Shown: positions 16,919-26,112 of the stretch, in pieces
How the letters are laid out: every line of letters starts with the position of its first letter
Numbering within the stretch: position 1 is the stretch's first letter
Source: Acidimicrobiales bacterium
GTDB taxonomy: Bacteria > Actinomycetota > Acidimicrobiia > Acidimicrobiales > RAAP-2
DNA length: 38,406 nt
Assembly: GCA_030039755.1 (NCBI GenBank)
Contig: JASHUY010000007.1
Span: forward strand, 1-38,406
Reading direction: 5' to 3'
The notes under the pieces: model-generated
What the model was told of the DNA's origin: nothing
Databases searched by the model: none
The model's input: the letters and a program-made list of their open reading frames with translations, nothing else
Translations under genes and position numbers: made by a program

Positions 16919-17701
16919 ATGGACCTCGGCCTCTCGCAGGTCACCGTAGTTGTCTCGGGCGGCGCTTCCAACATCGGCCGCGCGATCAGTCTCGGGTTCG
17001 CGGGTGAGGGCGCGAACGTGATCGTTGCGGACATCGATGAAGTCCAGGCGAATCTTGTAGCGGATGAAGCTGAGGGAGGAAGGGTCGTCGTTCGGCATAC
17101 GGATGTGACCGACACCGAATCCGTCGACGCAACGGTCGAGTTCGCACTTTCTCGTTTCGGTTCCATCGAGGTCCTCGTCAATTGCGCCGGTTGGACGGTC
17201 GACAGGTTGTTCCTGGAGAAGCCGAGGGAGGAGTTCGAGAAGGAAATCGCGGTCGACATGTGGGGTTTCATCAACTTCACCAGACCTGTCCTCGCGCACA
17301 TGGTTGAGCGGCGGCGTGGCCGCGTCGTGTCGATCGCGTCGGACGCGGGGCGAATCGGGGAGTGGCGGGAGGCCGTGTACTCCGGGACGAAGGCAGGGGT
17401 GATCGCGATGACGAAGGCGATCGCGAGGGAGGTCGGGAAGTACGGAGTCACCCTCAACGTCGTTTCCCCGGGGTTCATCCCAGGTAATTCGGAGACGTCC
17501 GGTGCACACTCGATATGGAGTGGCGAGCAGGGTGAGCAGTTCCCTCCAGAGGTCCTGGACAAGGTTGCCCGCTCGTATCCGGTACGTCGCCTCGGTCGAG
17601 CCGAGGACGTTGTCGCGCCGGTTCTGCTGCTCGCTTCCGATCGGGCGTCGTTCATCACTGGACAGACGCTCTCGGTGAGCGGCGGCTACACGATGATCTG
17701 A
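16919..17701 (+). CDS. Short-chain dehydrogenase/reductase
   Basis: A 260-residue classical SDR. The nucleotide-binding loop is SGGASNIGRA (residues 13-22, SGG instead of TGG), VADID follows strand 2 and suggests NAD preference, NCAG takes the NNAG position, and the catalytic residues are Ser in VSIASDAGRIG plus Tyr and Lys in YSGTKAG. The C-terminal FITGQTLSVSGGYTM is typical. FabG-like enzymes of this kind oxidise 3-hydroxyacyl-CoA or alcohol intermediates. It starts 9 bases after the luciferase-like gene and precedes the crotonase. Confidence 0.92.
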   Translation: MDLGLSQVTVVVSGGASNIGRAISLGFAGEGANVIVADIDEVQANLVADEAEGGRVVVRHTDVTDTESVDATVEFALSRFGSIEVLVNCAGWTVDRLFLEKPREEFEKEIAVDMWGFINFTRPVLAHMVERRRGRVVSIASDAGRIGEWREAVYSGTKAGVIAMTKAIAREVGKYGVTLNVVSPGFIPGNSETSGAHSIWSGEQGEQFPPEVLDKVARSYPVRRLGRAEDVVAPVLLLASDRASFITGQTLSVSGGYTMI

Positions 17702-17746
17702 GTGAGGTGAACGGCATGCTGGTGAGAGTGTGTCCGCTACTTCTCC

Positions 17747-18463
17747 ATGATTGAGGTCGACCGTTCGGTCCCCGGAGTCCTGTGGATCCGGCTGAACCGT
17801 CCGGATCGTCGTAACGCGCTCGATCGGGAGACGGTCGACCAACTCACCGAGGTGTTCGCTGGGGAACGCGGGGATGCTCGACCGGTCGTCCTCTCTGCCT
17901 ACGAGAGCTTCTGTGCCGGCCTCGATCTCGGCCTCTCTGATCGGGATAGGGCCGACGTCAGCGACCGTCTCTACGAGCTCTACAAGCTCATGGTCGAATT
18001 TCCGTTGCCGATCGTCTCGGCAGCACGGGGTTACGCGATCGGCGCAGGTGCGCAGCTGCTCGTAGCGAGCGACCTCCGGGTCGTCTCACCTGGGTGCGAA
18101 ATCCGTTTTCCCGGTCCCCAGCATGGCCTTGCAGTAGGCGCTTGGGCGCTGCCGAGCTTGATCGGCAGAGGGCGGGCGTTCGACCTCTGCTTGACGATGC
18201 GGTCAGTGGGCGCGGACGAAGCGTTGCGGATCGGACTGGTTGACCGCGTCAGTGACGAGCCTGAGGACGCCGCTTTGGCTCTCGCTGGCGAGATTGCATT
18301 CCTTGATCGCTACGCAGTCCAGCAGGTGAAGGCTGTGGTACGCCGAGCGAGCGGACACGGTCCTGCGATCGTAGAGGAGGCCGACGCCAATCGCGGCCGC
18401 AGCCCTCTCCCAGATCGTGCCGGATTCAGAGCACGAAAGAAGGAGCCGTCGGTTGAGCCGTGA
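17747..18463 (+). CDS. Enoyl-CoA hydratase/isomerase family protein
   Basis: A 238-residue crotonase-fold protein, slightly shorter than the usual 255-265. WIRLNRPDRRNALDRETV opens the fold, FCAGLDLG and ARGYAIGAGAQLLVASDLR form the two oxyanion-hole regions. In ordinary hydratases a Glu follows FxxP and a second Glu sits about 20 residues later. Here the first site reads FPGPQHGLAVG, with Gln, and the second reads AFDLCLT, with Asp. So both acid/base positions look changed, and the reaction may be isomerisation, C-C or thioester cleavage or something else. No strong ribosome site precedes ATG 17747; the only upstream in-frame codons follow a stop at 17723. Confidence 0.85.
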   Translation: MIEVDRSVPGVLWIRLNRPDRRNALDRETVDQLTEVFAGERGDARPVVLSAYESFCAGLDLGLSDRDRADVSDRLYELYKLMVEFPLPIVSAARGYAIGAGAQLLVASDLRVVSPGCEIRFPGPQHGLAVGAWALPSLIGRGRAFDLCLTMRSVGADEALRIGLVDRVSDEPEDAALALAGEIAFLDRYAVQQVKAVVRRASGHGPAIVEEADANRGRSPLPDRAGFRARKKEPSVEP

Positions 18464-18565
18464 TTTCGAGGTGAAGCGCCGCAAGTTGCGTGGGGCCATG
18501 GGGTCGTCCACGAGGTGGCACCGGGACTCTCCGATCCAACTTACGAAGACATCGAAGGAGCAGGA

Positions 18566-19696
18566 ATGAGCGCGGGGAGCGACACGGTCTGGATTGATCG
18601 ATTCGACGTGAACGCGGGTCCAGGTCCGATCGTGGCGGTAAAGGATCTCATCGACGTCGTCGGGTCGGTCACGACCGCCGGGTGTCGCGCGGTCGCTGTA
18701 CGCGGCAAGGTGGCCGCCAAGGACGCAGCCTGCGTGTCCCGAGTGAGAGCGCAGGGAGGGAGGATCGCAGGCAAGGCCAACCTGCACGAGCTGGCATTCG
18801 GTGTGACCGGGGTGAACCCGTGGTTCGGGACCCCACCGAATCCCTCAGACCATGGACATGTCCCAGGCGGTTCTTCCTCGGGCTCTGCCGCCGCTGTGGC
18901 CCTGGGCGAGGCGGATATCGCGCTGGGTACGGATACGGCTGGTTCCATACGTATCCCGGCTGCGTGCTGCGGCGTGGTGGGGCTGAAGACCACGTACGGG
19001 CGCATTCCGCTTGACGGGGTGTGGCCGTTGGCACCGAGCTACGACACCGTGGGGCCGCTCGCCACCAGCGTTGACGGAATTGTCCAAGGCATGGGACTTC
19101 TGGAGCCCGGATTTACCGTAACCGCGGCGCCTCCGGAGTCTGTCGCTCGCATCGAGTTCGGCTCGGAGGTCGTGATCGATCCCGTCATCGATGAAGCGGT
19201 CGACGTCGCATTGCGTCACGCAGCCTTGACTGGGGATCCAGTTCGTGTCGACGCATGGGAGAGAGCTTGGCGTGATCAACAGATCTTGGTCGGTTTCGAA
19301 GCACTCTCGAGCAATGCGTGGCTCATCGGCGACGATGAGGGAGTCGGATGCGACACTCGTCAACGGTTCCAAGAGTCTGCCATCAGCGGAGATGATGCGA
19401 AGAACGTCCGACGGCGCGCAGAGGCTTGGGCGTCCGAGTTCAGGCAGATTGTCGATCGGTTCGGGGTGGTGGCACTTCCGACGCTCGCCCGAAGACCCCC
19501 CGCCGTCGGAGAGCGCGGCGGTTGGATGGCGTTGCTCACCGCTCCCGTGAGCCTCGCGGGCCTGCCCGCGGTCGCCCTACCGGTTCCCGCCGAACGCCGA
19601 CCCCCGGCCAGCCTTCAACTCGTTGCTGGGCTCGGACGAGAAGACCTGTTGATCGCCACCGCGGCTCGGATCGAAGAAGCGCTCTCGTCGGTCTGA
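18566..19696 (+). CDS. Short amidase-signature family hydrolase
   Basis: A 376-residue amidase-signature enzyme, about 80-120 residues shorter than typical members. The Ser-cisSer-Lys triad is present: K26 in AVKDLIDVVG, S103 in PGGSSSGSAAAV and S127 in GTDTAGSIRIPAACCG. Because Lys is at residue 26 the usual N-terminal helical segment is missing. Spacing between the triad residues is normal, so the core is intact. The family hydrolyses amides, ureas and carbamates (GatA, acetamidase, AtzE/AtzF, allophanate hydrolase). GAAGGAG stands 5 bases before ATG 18566. It is the last gene of the block and may release ammonia or a carbamoyl group. Confidence 0.88.
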   Translation: MSAGSDTVWIDRFDVNAGPGPIVAVKDLIDVVGSVTTAGCRAVAVRGKVAAKDAACVSRVRAQGGRIAGKANLHELAFGVTGVNPWFGTPPNPSDHGHVPGGSSSGSAAAVALGEADIALGTDTAGSIRIPAACCGVVGLKTTYGRIPLDGVWPLAPSYDTVGPLATSVDGIVQGMGLLEPGFTVTAAPPESVARIEFGSEVVIDPVIDEAVDVALRHAALTGDPVRVDAWERAWRDQQILVGFEALSSNAWLIGDDEGVGCDTRQRFQESAISGDDAKNVRRRAEAWASEFRQIVDRFGVVALPTLARRPPAVGERGGWMALLTAPVSLAGLPAVALPVPAERRPPASLQLVAGLGREDLLIATAARIEEALSSV

Positions 19697-19781
19697 TCGA
19701 GACCGCACGTCGCCGCTGGTGGTGGACGGTCATCGGTGCGCCGGGAAGTCCGACCAGGTCAGAGGGGGTAAATCAGCCCGG

Positions 19782-19853
19782 TGCGCCCCCCGGGACTTGA
19801 ACCCGGAACCTGCGGATTAAGAGTCCGTTGCTCTGCCATTGAGCTAGAGGCGC
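19782..19853 (-). tRNA. tRNA-Lys (CUU anticodon)
   Basis: On the minus strand a 72-base cloverleaf folds well. The acceptor is GCGCCTC with GGGGCGC (one U-G pair), the D arm is GCTC-AATGGCA-GAGC, the anticodon loop is CTCTTAA with anticodon CTT, the variable loop is AGGTT and the T arm is CCGGG-TTCAAGT-CCCGG. The discriminator is A. The genomic sequence continues CCG, so the terminal CCA is not fully encoded. A -10-like TACACT lies on the minus strand at 19863-19868, about 10 bases before the mature 5' end. The gene opposes the amidase and marks the end of the catabolic block. Confidence 0.95.
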
Positions 19854-19940
19854 CCGCCGGGCAGTGTAGGTGATGCGGATCGGCGGGCGGACCAACCGGA
19901 GTCGCTCGCCGGGCACCCTGCTCGGACGAGTGGCACGAGC

Positions 19941-20828
19941 GTGTCACGAAGAGCCCCGCGCACTACCGTGGCGCGCGTCACATGGCGTTCGCGGACCGTA
20001 CGGCCGGGAGGTCGCTGGTTGCCCTCGGAGACGTCGGGCGAGAAGGCGACGGCTCCCGGGGAACGGTCCTTTGACCGCGCGCCGGTTCCGGTGACCGCGC
20101 GCCCCTTTCGCGTCACGCTCGGTCTGGTCGCGACGACGGGCGTCGCTTCGCAGTACGTTCCGTCGCTTGTCGCACTGGGTCAGTGGTTGCCGGTTCGAGC
20201 GGTGCCTGCCGAGCTGTGCCGTTGGCGCGGCCCACGGAATTCTCCGCACGTCGCCCTCACCTTCGACGACGGGCCGGACCCGGAAGGGACGCCCCGGGTG
20301 CTCGACGCTCTCGACGAGCTGGGTCTGCGCGCCACGTTCTTCGTCTTGGGCGAGCGCGCCCTGGACACGCGCGATCTCGTGGAGGAGATCGCGCTGCGGG
20401 GTCATCAGCTCGGGACGCACGGTCATCAGCATGCGCGGCACCTCCTGCGTTCGCCGGCGTGGGTACGACGCGACCTCGAACGGTCTCGGGCCGCCATGGC
20501 CGCGCTGGGGCATCCCGCGCGCTGGTTCCGACCTCCGTACGGGCAGGCCACCGGCGCGACGCTCGTCGTCGCTCGGTCGATGGGGCTGAGGACGGTGCTG
20601 TGGTCCGCGTGGGGGCGGGAATGGACGCCGTCGAGCCCGCAGGACGTCGCGGCGCGGGTCGCAAAAAGATTGCGGCCCGGAGCCATTGTCCTCCTGCACG
20701 ACAGCGACCGGTTCGGTCCTCCGGGGATGTGGCGGGTGATCGTCGACGCACTTCCCCTCATCGCCGACGAGGTGCGACGTTCGGGGCTCTCCGCGGTGAC
20801 GCTGGACGAGCTCGTCGCGCGCCCGTAG
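19941..20828 (+). CDS. Polysaccharide deacetylase (NodB domain)
   Basis: Up to 295 residues with a C-terminal NodB domain of carbohydrate esterase family 4. The catalytic Asp and first metal Asp are in LTFDDGPDPEG, the metal His residues are in GTHGHQHARHLLR, and FRPPYGQATGATL and the late IVLLHDSDRFGPP motif complete the active site. It deacetylates N-acetylglucosamine units, probably in peptidoglycan or another envelope glycan. A hydrophobic segment (VTLGLVATTGVASQYVPSL) before the domain may be a membrane anchor or signal. The start is uncertain: GTG 19941 gives the longest form, while GTG 20091 puts the hydrophobic segment at the N-terminus. Confidence 0.88.
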   Translation: MSRRAPRTTVARVTWRSRTVRPGGRWLPSETSGEKATAPGERSFDRAPVPVTARPFRVTLGLVATTGVASQYVPSLVALGQWLPVRAVPAELCRWRGPRNSPHVALTFDDGPDPEGTPRVLDALDELGLRATFFVLGERALDTRDLVEEIALRGHQLGTHGHQHARHLLRSPAWVRRDLERSRAAMAALGHPARWFRPPYGQATGATLVVARSMGLRTVLWSAWGREWTPSSPQDVAARVAKRLRPGAIVLLHDSDRFGPPGMWRVIVDALPLIADEVRRSGLSAVTLDELVARP

Positions 20829-20949
20829 GGAGGCAGGGACCCGGATCGTCACTCCCGTTACCATGGGTCCCGGACAGGGCTGAACGTGTGCGCGGCTTCC
20901 CGATCGGGCAAGGTGCAGTAGGCGTGCTCCGGACGACAGGAGTTCCACG

Positions 20950-22203
20950 ATGACCACGCATGGGGCACCGCCGGCCGGTACCGCGGGCGCGGAACCGCTC
21001 GTCGGCGGCGGAGGGTCGACGTTGCACGCGTTCGACTCGGCCGTCGTGCTCTCGGGGTCGATCGGGAAGGGCCACGACTCCGTCGCCGAGGCCTGTCAGG
21101 CGGCGCTGCGGACGACCGGAGTCCCGGTGGACGTGCTCGACTGCATGTCGATGCTCGGAGGAGCGGGCTCGCGCGTCGGGACCGCGGTGTTCCGCCGGCT
21201 GATCTCGGTACCGGCCGTCTACGACGGTTTCCACTTCAGCCACCTCCGGAACGGGACGGGCGTTCCCCGGCTCTTGGGGCAGGCGGCGGTCCGTCAGCTC
21301 CTCCCCGCAGTGCGCGACGCGGTCGAGCGTGCGGGCGAGAGGCCACTCGTCATCTCGGTGTTCCCTACCGGGGTCTCCACTGCGGGCGCGCTCAAGCGCG
21401 AGCGTCCGGACTTGACCACGGTCGCCGTCTGTACCGACGCGTGCGCGCACAGCATGTGGGTCGCGGACGGCACCGACCTCTACGTCGTGTGCTCGCCGCT
21501 CGCCGCGCTCACCGTGCGGCGCTACGTGCCGGACGCCGACGTCGCGGTCGTCCCACCGCCGGTACGTCCGCAGTTCTACGACGCCCCGGAAAAGCGCGCC
21601 GCTCGTGACTCCCTCGGTGTGGCGCCTGATGTCCGTTGCGTGCTGCTCATGTCCGGTGGGTGGGGCCTCGGGCCGCTCGACAGGACGGCGGAAGCACTCG
21701 CTCGCGCGGGATACTGGGTGCTCGCGGTCGCCGGCGGGAACGCGCCCCTCTACGAGCGCCTCCGTTCCGTGGCCGCACGCCATTGGCGGGTGCTGCCCTT
21801 CGCGATGACGGACCGCGTCCACGAGCTCATGGCGGCGGCGGACGCGGTCGTCACGTCGGCCGGGCAAACCTGCAACGAGGCGCGAGTCGTCGGCCGCTGG
21901 CTCGTGATCCTGGACGTCGTCCCCGGCCACGGCCGCGAGAACACGCTCCACGAGCTCGTGCAGGGCGGTGCGCTCGCCTGCTCGCCCGATCCCGGCTCCG
22001 TGGAGGCAGCGGTCCGCTTCGTGTTCGCCGAACGGCCGGAGCAGCCGCCTTGGCCGGTCGCGAGCCCGGCCGATTGGCAGAAGCCCTTCTTCGATGCGCT
22101 CTCCGTGGTCGGGTTCGACGCCGAGACGCGCGCACGCCGACAGCGCGGCATCACCGGAGGGACCTCGACGCTGCCGTCGGACGAGGCTGCGGGCACCGGT
22201 TGA
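20950..22203 (+). CDS. MGDG-synthase/MurG-type glycosyltransferase (GT28)
   Basis: A 417-residue GT-B fold protein. SGSIGKGHDSVAEA near residue 38 matches the G-x-GH loop of diacylglycerol glycosyltransferases, the linker has VVPPPVRPQFY, and the C-terminal nucleotide-sugar site has MSGGWGLGPLDRTAEAL, followed by MTDRVHELMAAADAVVTSAGQTCNEA. It probably transfers a sugar to a lipid, cytosolic face of the membrane. AGGAG lies 8 bases before ATG 20950. The upstream deacetylase suggests both act on the cell envelope. Confidence 0.82.
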   Translation: MTTHGAPPAGTAGAEPLVGGGGSTLHAFDSAVVLSGSIGKGHDSVAEACQAALRTTGVPVDVLDCMSMLGGAGSRVGTAVFRRLISVPAVYDGFHFSHLRNGTGVPRLLGQAAVRQLLPAVRDAVERAGERPLVISVFPTGVSTAGALKRERPDLTTVAVCTDACAHSMWVADGTDLYVVCSPLAALTVRRYVPDADVAVVPPPVRPQFYDAPEKRAARDSLGVAPDVRCVLLMSGGWGLGPLDRTAEALARAGYWVLAVAGGNAPLYERLRSVAARHWRVLPFAMTDRVHELMAAADAVVTSAGQTCNEARVVGRWLVILDVVPGHGRENTLHELVQGGALACSPDPGSVEAAVRFVFAERPEQPPWPVASPADWQKPFFDALSVVGFDAETRARRQRGITGGTSTLPSDEAAGTG

Positions 22204-22238
22204 CGATCCCGGCGCCTGCGGTCGTCCACGCGCTCGGC

Positions 22239-22979
22239 TCAGCGCAGCGTTCGACCGAAGAAGTTCCACACGATCGGCCACGCCTGGTTCGCCGCCTCGG
22301 GACGGTACATCGGGCGGTCGGTCGCGAAGAACGCGTGACCGGCGTTCTCGAACGTGTGGAACTCGAAGGTCTTGCCGGCTTGCTCGAGGGCGCGGCCCAG
22401 CGCCGCGGTCTCCTCGGGGGAGGGGTGCTGGTCCTCGGCTCCGAACAGTCCGAGGAGGGGGCAGGAAAGGTTCTTCACGAGGTCGACGATCGGGTGGACC
22501 CGCAGTGGCATGCCCTCAGGCGGCTCGTTGACGACGAACGCGCCGTAGCAGTCCACCGCCGCGTCGAGATCGAGGCTGCACCCGGCAAGGAGGGACTGAC
22601 GCCCTCCTGAGCAGTAGCCGATGGTCCCGGCCTTGCCGTTGGAACGGTCGAGGGCCCGGAGATGTCGCACGGCTCCGTCGACGTCGCCGACCAGCTGCGG
22701 GTCGGGAACCCCACCCTTCTCGCGGACCGCCGCGGCGGCCTCGGCGGGGTCCATGCCGATGCCCTCCCGGCTGTAGAGGTTCGGGCACAGCGCGAAGTAC
22801 CCGTGGTCCGCGAAGCGACGGGTGATCTCCTTGGTCCCCTCGTCGTAGCCGGGCATGTGGTGGATGACCACCACGCCGCCGAACGCGCCGCCGTCGAGAG
22901 GCTGCGCGAAGTACGCCTCCAGCTCGTCTCCGCCGTGTCCCTGGATTCGGATGGTCTCCGCTCTCATGGCATCGGTCAT
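22239..22979 (-). CDS. Dienelactone hydrolase family protein
   Basis: A 246-residue alpha/beta hydrolase with a cysteine nucleophile, GTIGYCSGGRQS, an acid in GLFGAEDQHPSPEE and a base in FENAGHAFFATDR. VVVIHHMPGYDEGTKEITRR fits the carboxymethylenebutenolidase N-terminus. True dienelactone hydrolases open dienelactones in chloroaromatic breakdown; many relatives have other or unknown substrates. The gene converges with the glycosyltransferase and follows the aldehyde dehydrogenase on the same strand, with a 182-bp gap that contains hairpin repeats. Confidence 0.87.
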   Translation of the reverse strand: MTDAMRAETIRIQGHGGDELEAYFAQPLDGGAFGGVVVIHHMPGYDEGTKEITRRFADHGYFALCPNLYSREGIGMDPAEAAAAVREKGGVPDPQLVGDVDGAVRHLRALDRSNGKAGTIGYCSGGRQSLLAGCSLDLDAAVDCYGAFVVNEPPEGMPLRVHPIVDLVKNLSCPLLGLFGAEDQHPSPEETAALGRALEQAGKTFEFHTFENAGHAFFATDRPMYRPEAANQAWPIVWNFFGRTLR

Positions 22980-23079
22980 GGCGCGCTCCTCGCACTCGGT
23001 GCCCTGGACGTCGTTCGCGTGCCGGGTCGGCCGGTCGGTCCGCGGGGCGGGACCATGACGTTATCCGGGCCGGCGGAAC

Positions 23080-23160
23080 CGCTGGCGCTCCACCGCCAGA
23101 GCACTGGACCGCAGGCGCTCCACCGCCGGCACTGGGCCGCTGGCGCTCCACCGCCGGATC
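23080..23160. repeat. Three imperfect 28-30 bp hairpin repeats
   Basis: The 14-mer GGCGCTCCACCGCC occurs at 23084-23097, 23114-23127 and 23142-23155, with the flanks (G)(A/G)CCGC(T/A) before and CAGAGCACTG, CGGCACTG or CGGATCG after. On the minus strand the first copy reads CTGGCG-GTGGAG-CGCCAG, a 6-bp stem with a 6-base loop; the others form shorter stems. The cluster lies right after the aldehyde dehydrogenase stop codon. It could act as a terminator or an mRNA-end stabiliser, or it may be a small repeat family of this genome. Confidence 0.75.
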
Positions 23161-23161
23161 G

Positions 23162-24580
<1,419 letters not shown>

Positions 24581-24699
24581 CACGGTTCCTCCCTGGCAGT
24601 CGCTCTGCATGGCCGCGAGAGCCCCGATCACGCCGGCGCGGCGGCCTCGACGTTACGCGTCGAGGCGCCTCGACGGCCCGCTGCGGCCCGGGTTTCGGA

Positions 24700-24711
24700 A
24701 CAAACGTTCGT
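24700..24711. promoter_or_regulatory. Near-perfect dyad in divergent promoter region
   Basis: ACAAACGTTCGT is palindromic except for one mismatched pair (A/C at the third and tenth positions). It lies in the 188-bp gap between the aldehyde dehydrogenase (minus) and the Liv-type importer (plus). TetR-family operators of actinobacterial fatty-acid genes often have an AACGTT-like centre. It could control both directions. I saw no convincing sigma70 boxes here. Confidence 0.35.
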
Positions 24712-24768
24712 CCGACCAGGGAGAACATGCTGCGACCGCGCGAAGGGCGGGTGATAGAAGGGAAGCGC

Positions 24769-26103
24769 ATGAGCACGCGTGGCAGACCGATTGCGGTGCT
24801 GACGGTCACGCTCGTCCTCCTCGCCGGGCTCTTCGTCTCCTGGACGGGAGGTCGTGCGACCGCCACGCCCGCAACGCCGTCCCTGGGATGCCCGGCCGGC
24901 GTGGGCACCGGAGCGCCGGGCGTGACCCGGAGCGAGATCAAGATCGCGGCCATCTCCACCCTGTCGGGCGTCCTCGCCGCGGACTTCGGCTCACTCGTGC
25001 CGGGGATCAAGGCGTACTTCGACATGGTCGACGCGCACGGGGGCGTGGACGGCCGCAAGATCGAGCTCGCGTACGACCTGGACGACGCAGGACTGTCGAG
25101 CCAGTTCCAGGCAGACACCCACACCGCGATCCAACAGGACCACGCCTTCGCGGTCGCGGTCTCGTCGTACTGGTTCACCCCTTCCTACTTCGTGGCGACC
25201 TGTACCCCGACGTACGGCTACAACGTCGACGGAAACTGGTCCGGTGCACCGAACCTCTACGCGGCGGGCGGATCGGTCCTCACATTGAAGACCATCGTGC
25301 CGGCGGTGGCGTACCTCATCGACCGGACCCACTCGAAGTCGGTGGCGATACTCGCCTACAACGTCTCGACGTCATCGGACCTCTGTCGGACGACGGGCGA
25401 CCTTCTGCGAGCGGCCGGCTACCACGTGAGCTTCACAGACCTGCGCCTGCCGCCGATCTTCGCGAACCTCACCCCCGACGTCCAGCGGATCCAACGTGCA
25501 GGCGCAGACTTCATCGTCTCCTGCATGACAGTCACAGGGAACGTCGCGCTGGCACGTGACGTCCAGCAGTACGGCTTGCACGTGCACCAGCTGTGGTTCG
25601 ACGGCGCGGACGAAACCGTCGTGAAGAAGTACGAAAGCCTGCTGCAGGGCGTCTACTTCGACGTCCAGAGTGTTCCGGAGACCGCCGCGCACCTCTATCC
25701 GGGCGTCTACCCCGGGCTCGAGGTCTACCTGAAGGCGATGCAGCGGTACAGCCCCGGCTATGCGGACAACGCATTGTCGCTCATCGGTTGGGAATCCGCC
25801 GCGCTGATCGTCGCGGGGATAAAGGACGCCCGCCACCACTTGACCCAGGCGGCGGTCGTCGCCGCGACCAACCGCCTCACCGACTTCACGGCGGGCGGGC
25901 TCGAAGAGCCCGTCGACTGGGAGACCGCGCACTTCTTCGCGACACGGAAGTCCTGCACCGCGTACGAGGAGGTGAAGGGGGCGAACGCCGTGCCCGTGCT
26001 CGGGAAGGGCAAGGAGGTCTTCCTCTGCTTCGCAACGTCGGACGTCCGGCACCCGAAGCCCGCGCCGCTCCCGCCGGGCATCCCCGGTCCGCGCCAGACC
26101 TGA
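24769..26103 (+). CDS. Branched-chain-type ABC substrate-binding protein (LivJ-like)
   Basis: A 444-residue exported type I binding protein. The signal peptide (about residues 7-27, IAVLTVTLVLLAGLFVSW) has no lipobox Cys. GVTRSEIKIAAISTLSG then begins the Peripla_BP_6 domain; FDMVDAHGGVDGRKIEL is typical. The likely disulfide-forming residues are several Cys spread through the mature chain. Such proteins bind amino acids, amides, urea or aromatic acids. AGAAGGGA lies 6 bases before ATG 24769; an in-frame GTG at 24751 is less likely. First gene of a four-gene importer operon. Confidence 0.88.
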   Translation: MSTRGRPIAVLTVTLVLLAGLFVSWTGGRATATPATPSLGCPAGVGTGAPGVTRSEIKIAAISTLSGVLAADFGSLVPGIKAYFDMVDAHGGVDGRKIELAYDLDDAGLSSQFQADTHTAIQQDHAFAVAVSSYWFTPSYFVATCTPTYGYNVDGNWSGAPNLYAAGGSVLTLKTIVPAVAYLIDRTHSKSVAILAYNVSTSSDLCRTTGDLLRAAGYHVSFTDLRLPPIFANLTPDVQRIQRAGADFIVSCMTVTGNVALARDVQQYGLHVHQLWFDGADETVVKKYESLLQGVYFDVQSVPETAAHLYPGVYPGLEVYLKAMQRYSPGYADNALSLIGWESAALIVAGIKDARHHLTQAAVVAATNRLTDFTAGGLEEPVDWETAHFFATRKSCTAYEEVKGANAVPVLGKGKEVFLCFATSDVRHPKPAPLPPGIPGPRQT

Positions 26104-26112
26104 GCTCCGCGG

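Noticed and set aside
19735-19787. Direct repeat GGTGCGCC flanking a short segment as an attachment site
   Set aside because: Eight bases only, one copy being inside the tRNA acceptor region; no integrase in the window.
23080-23160. Possible CRISPR array
   Set aside because: Only three imperfect units with almost no spacer between them and no cas genes.
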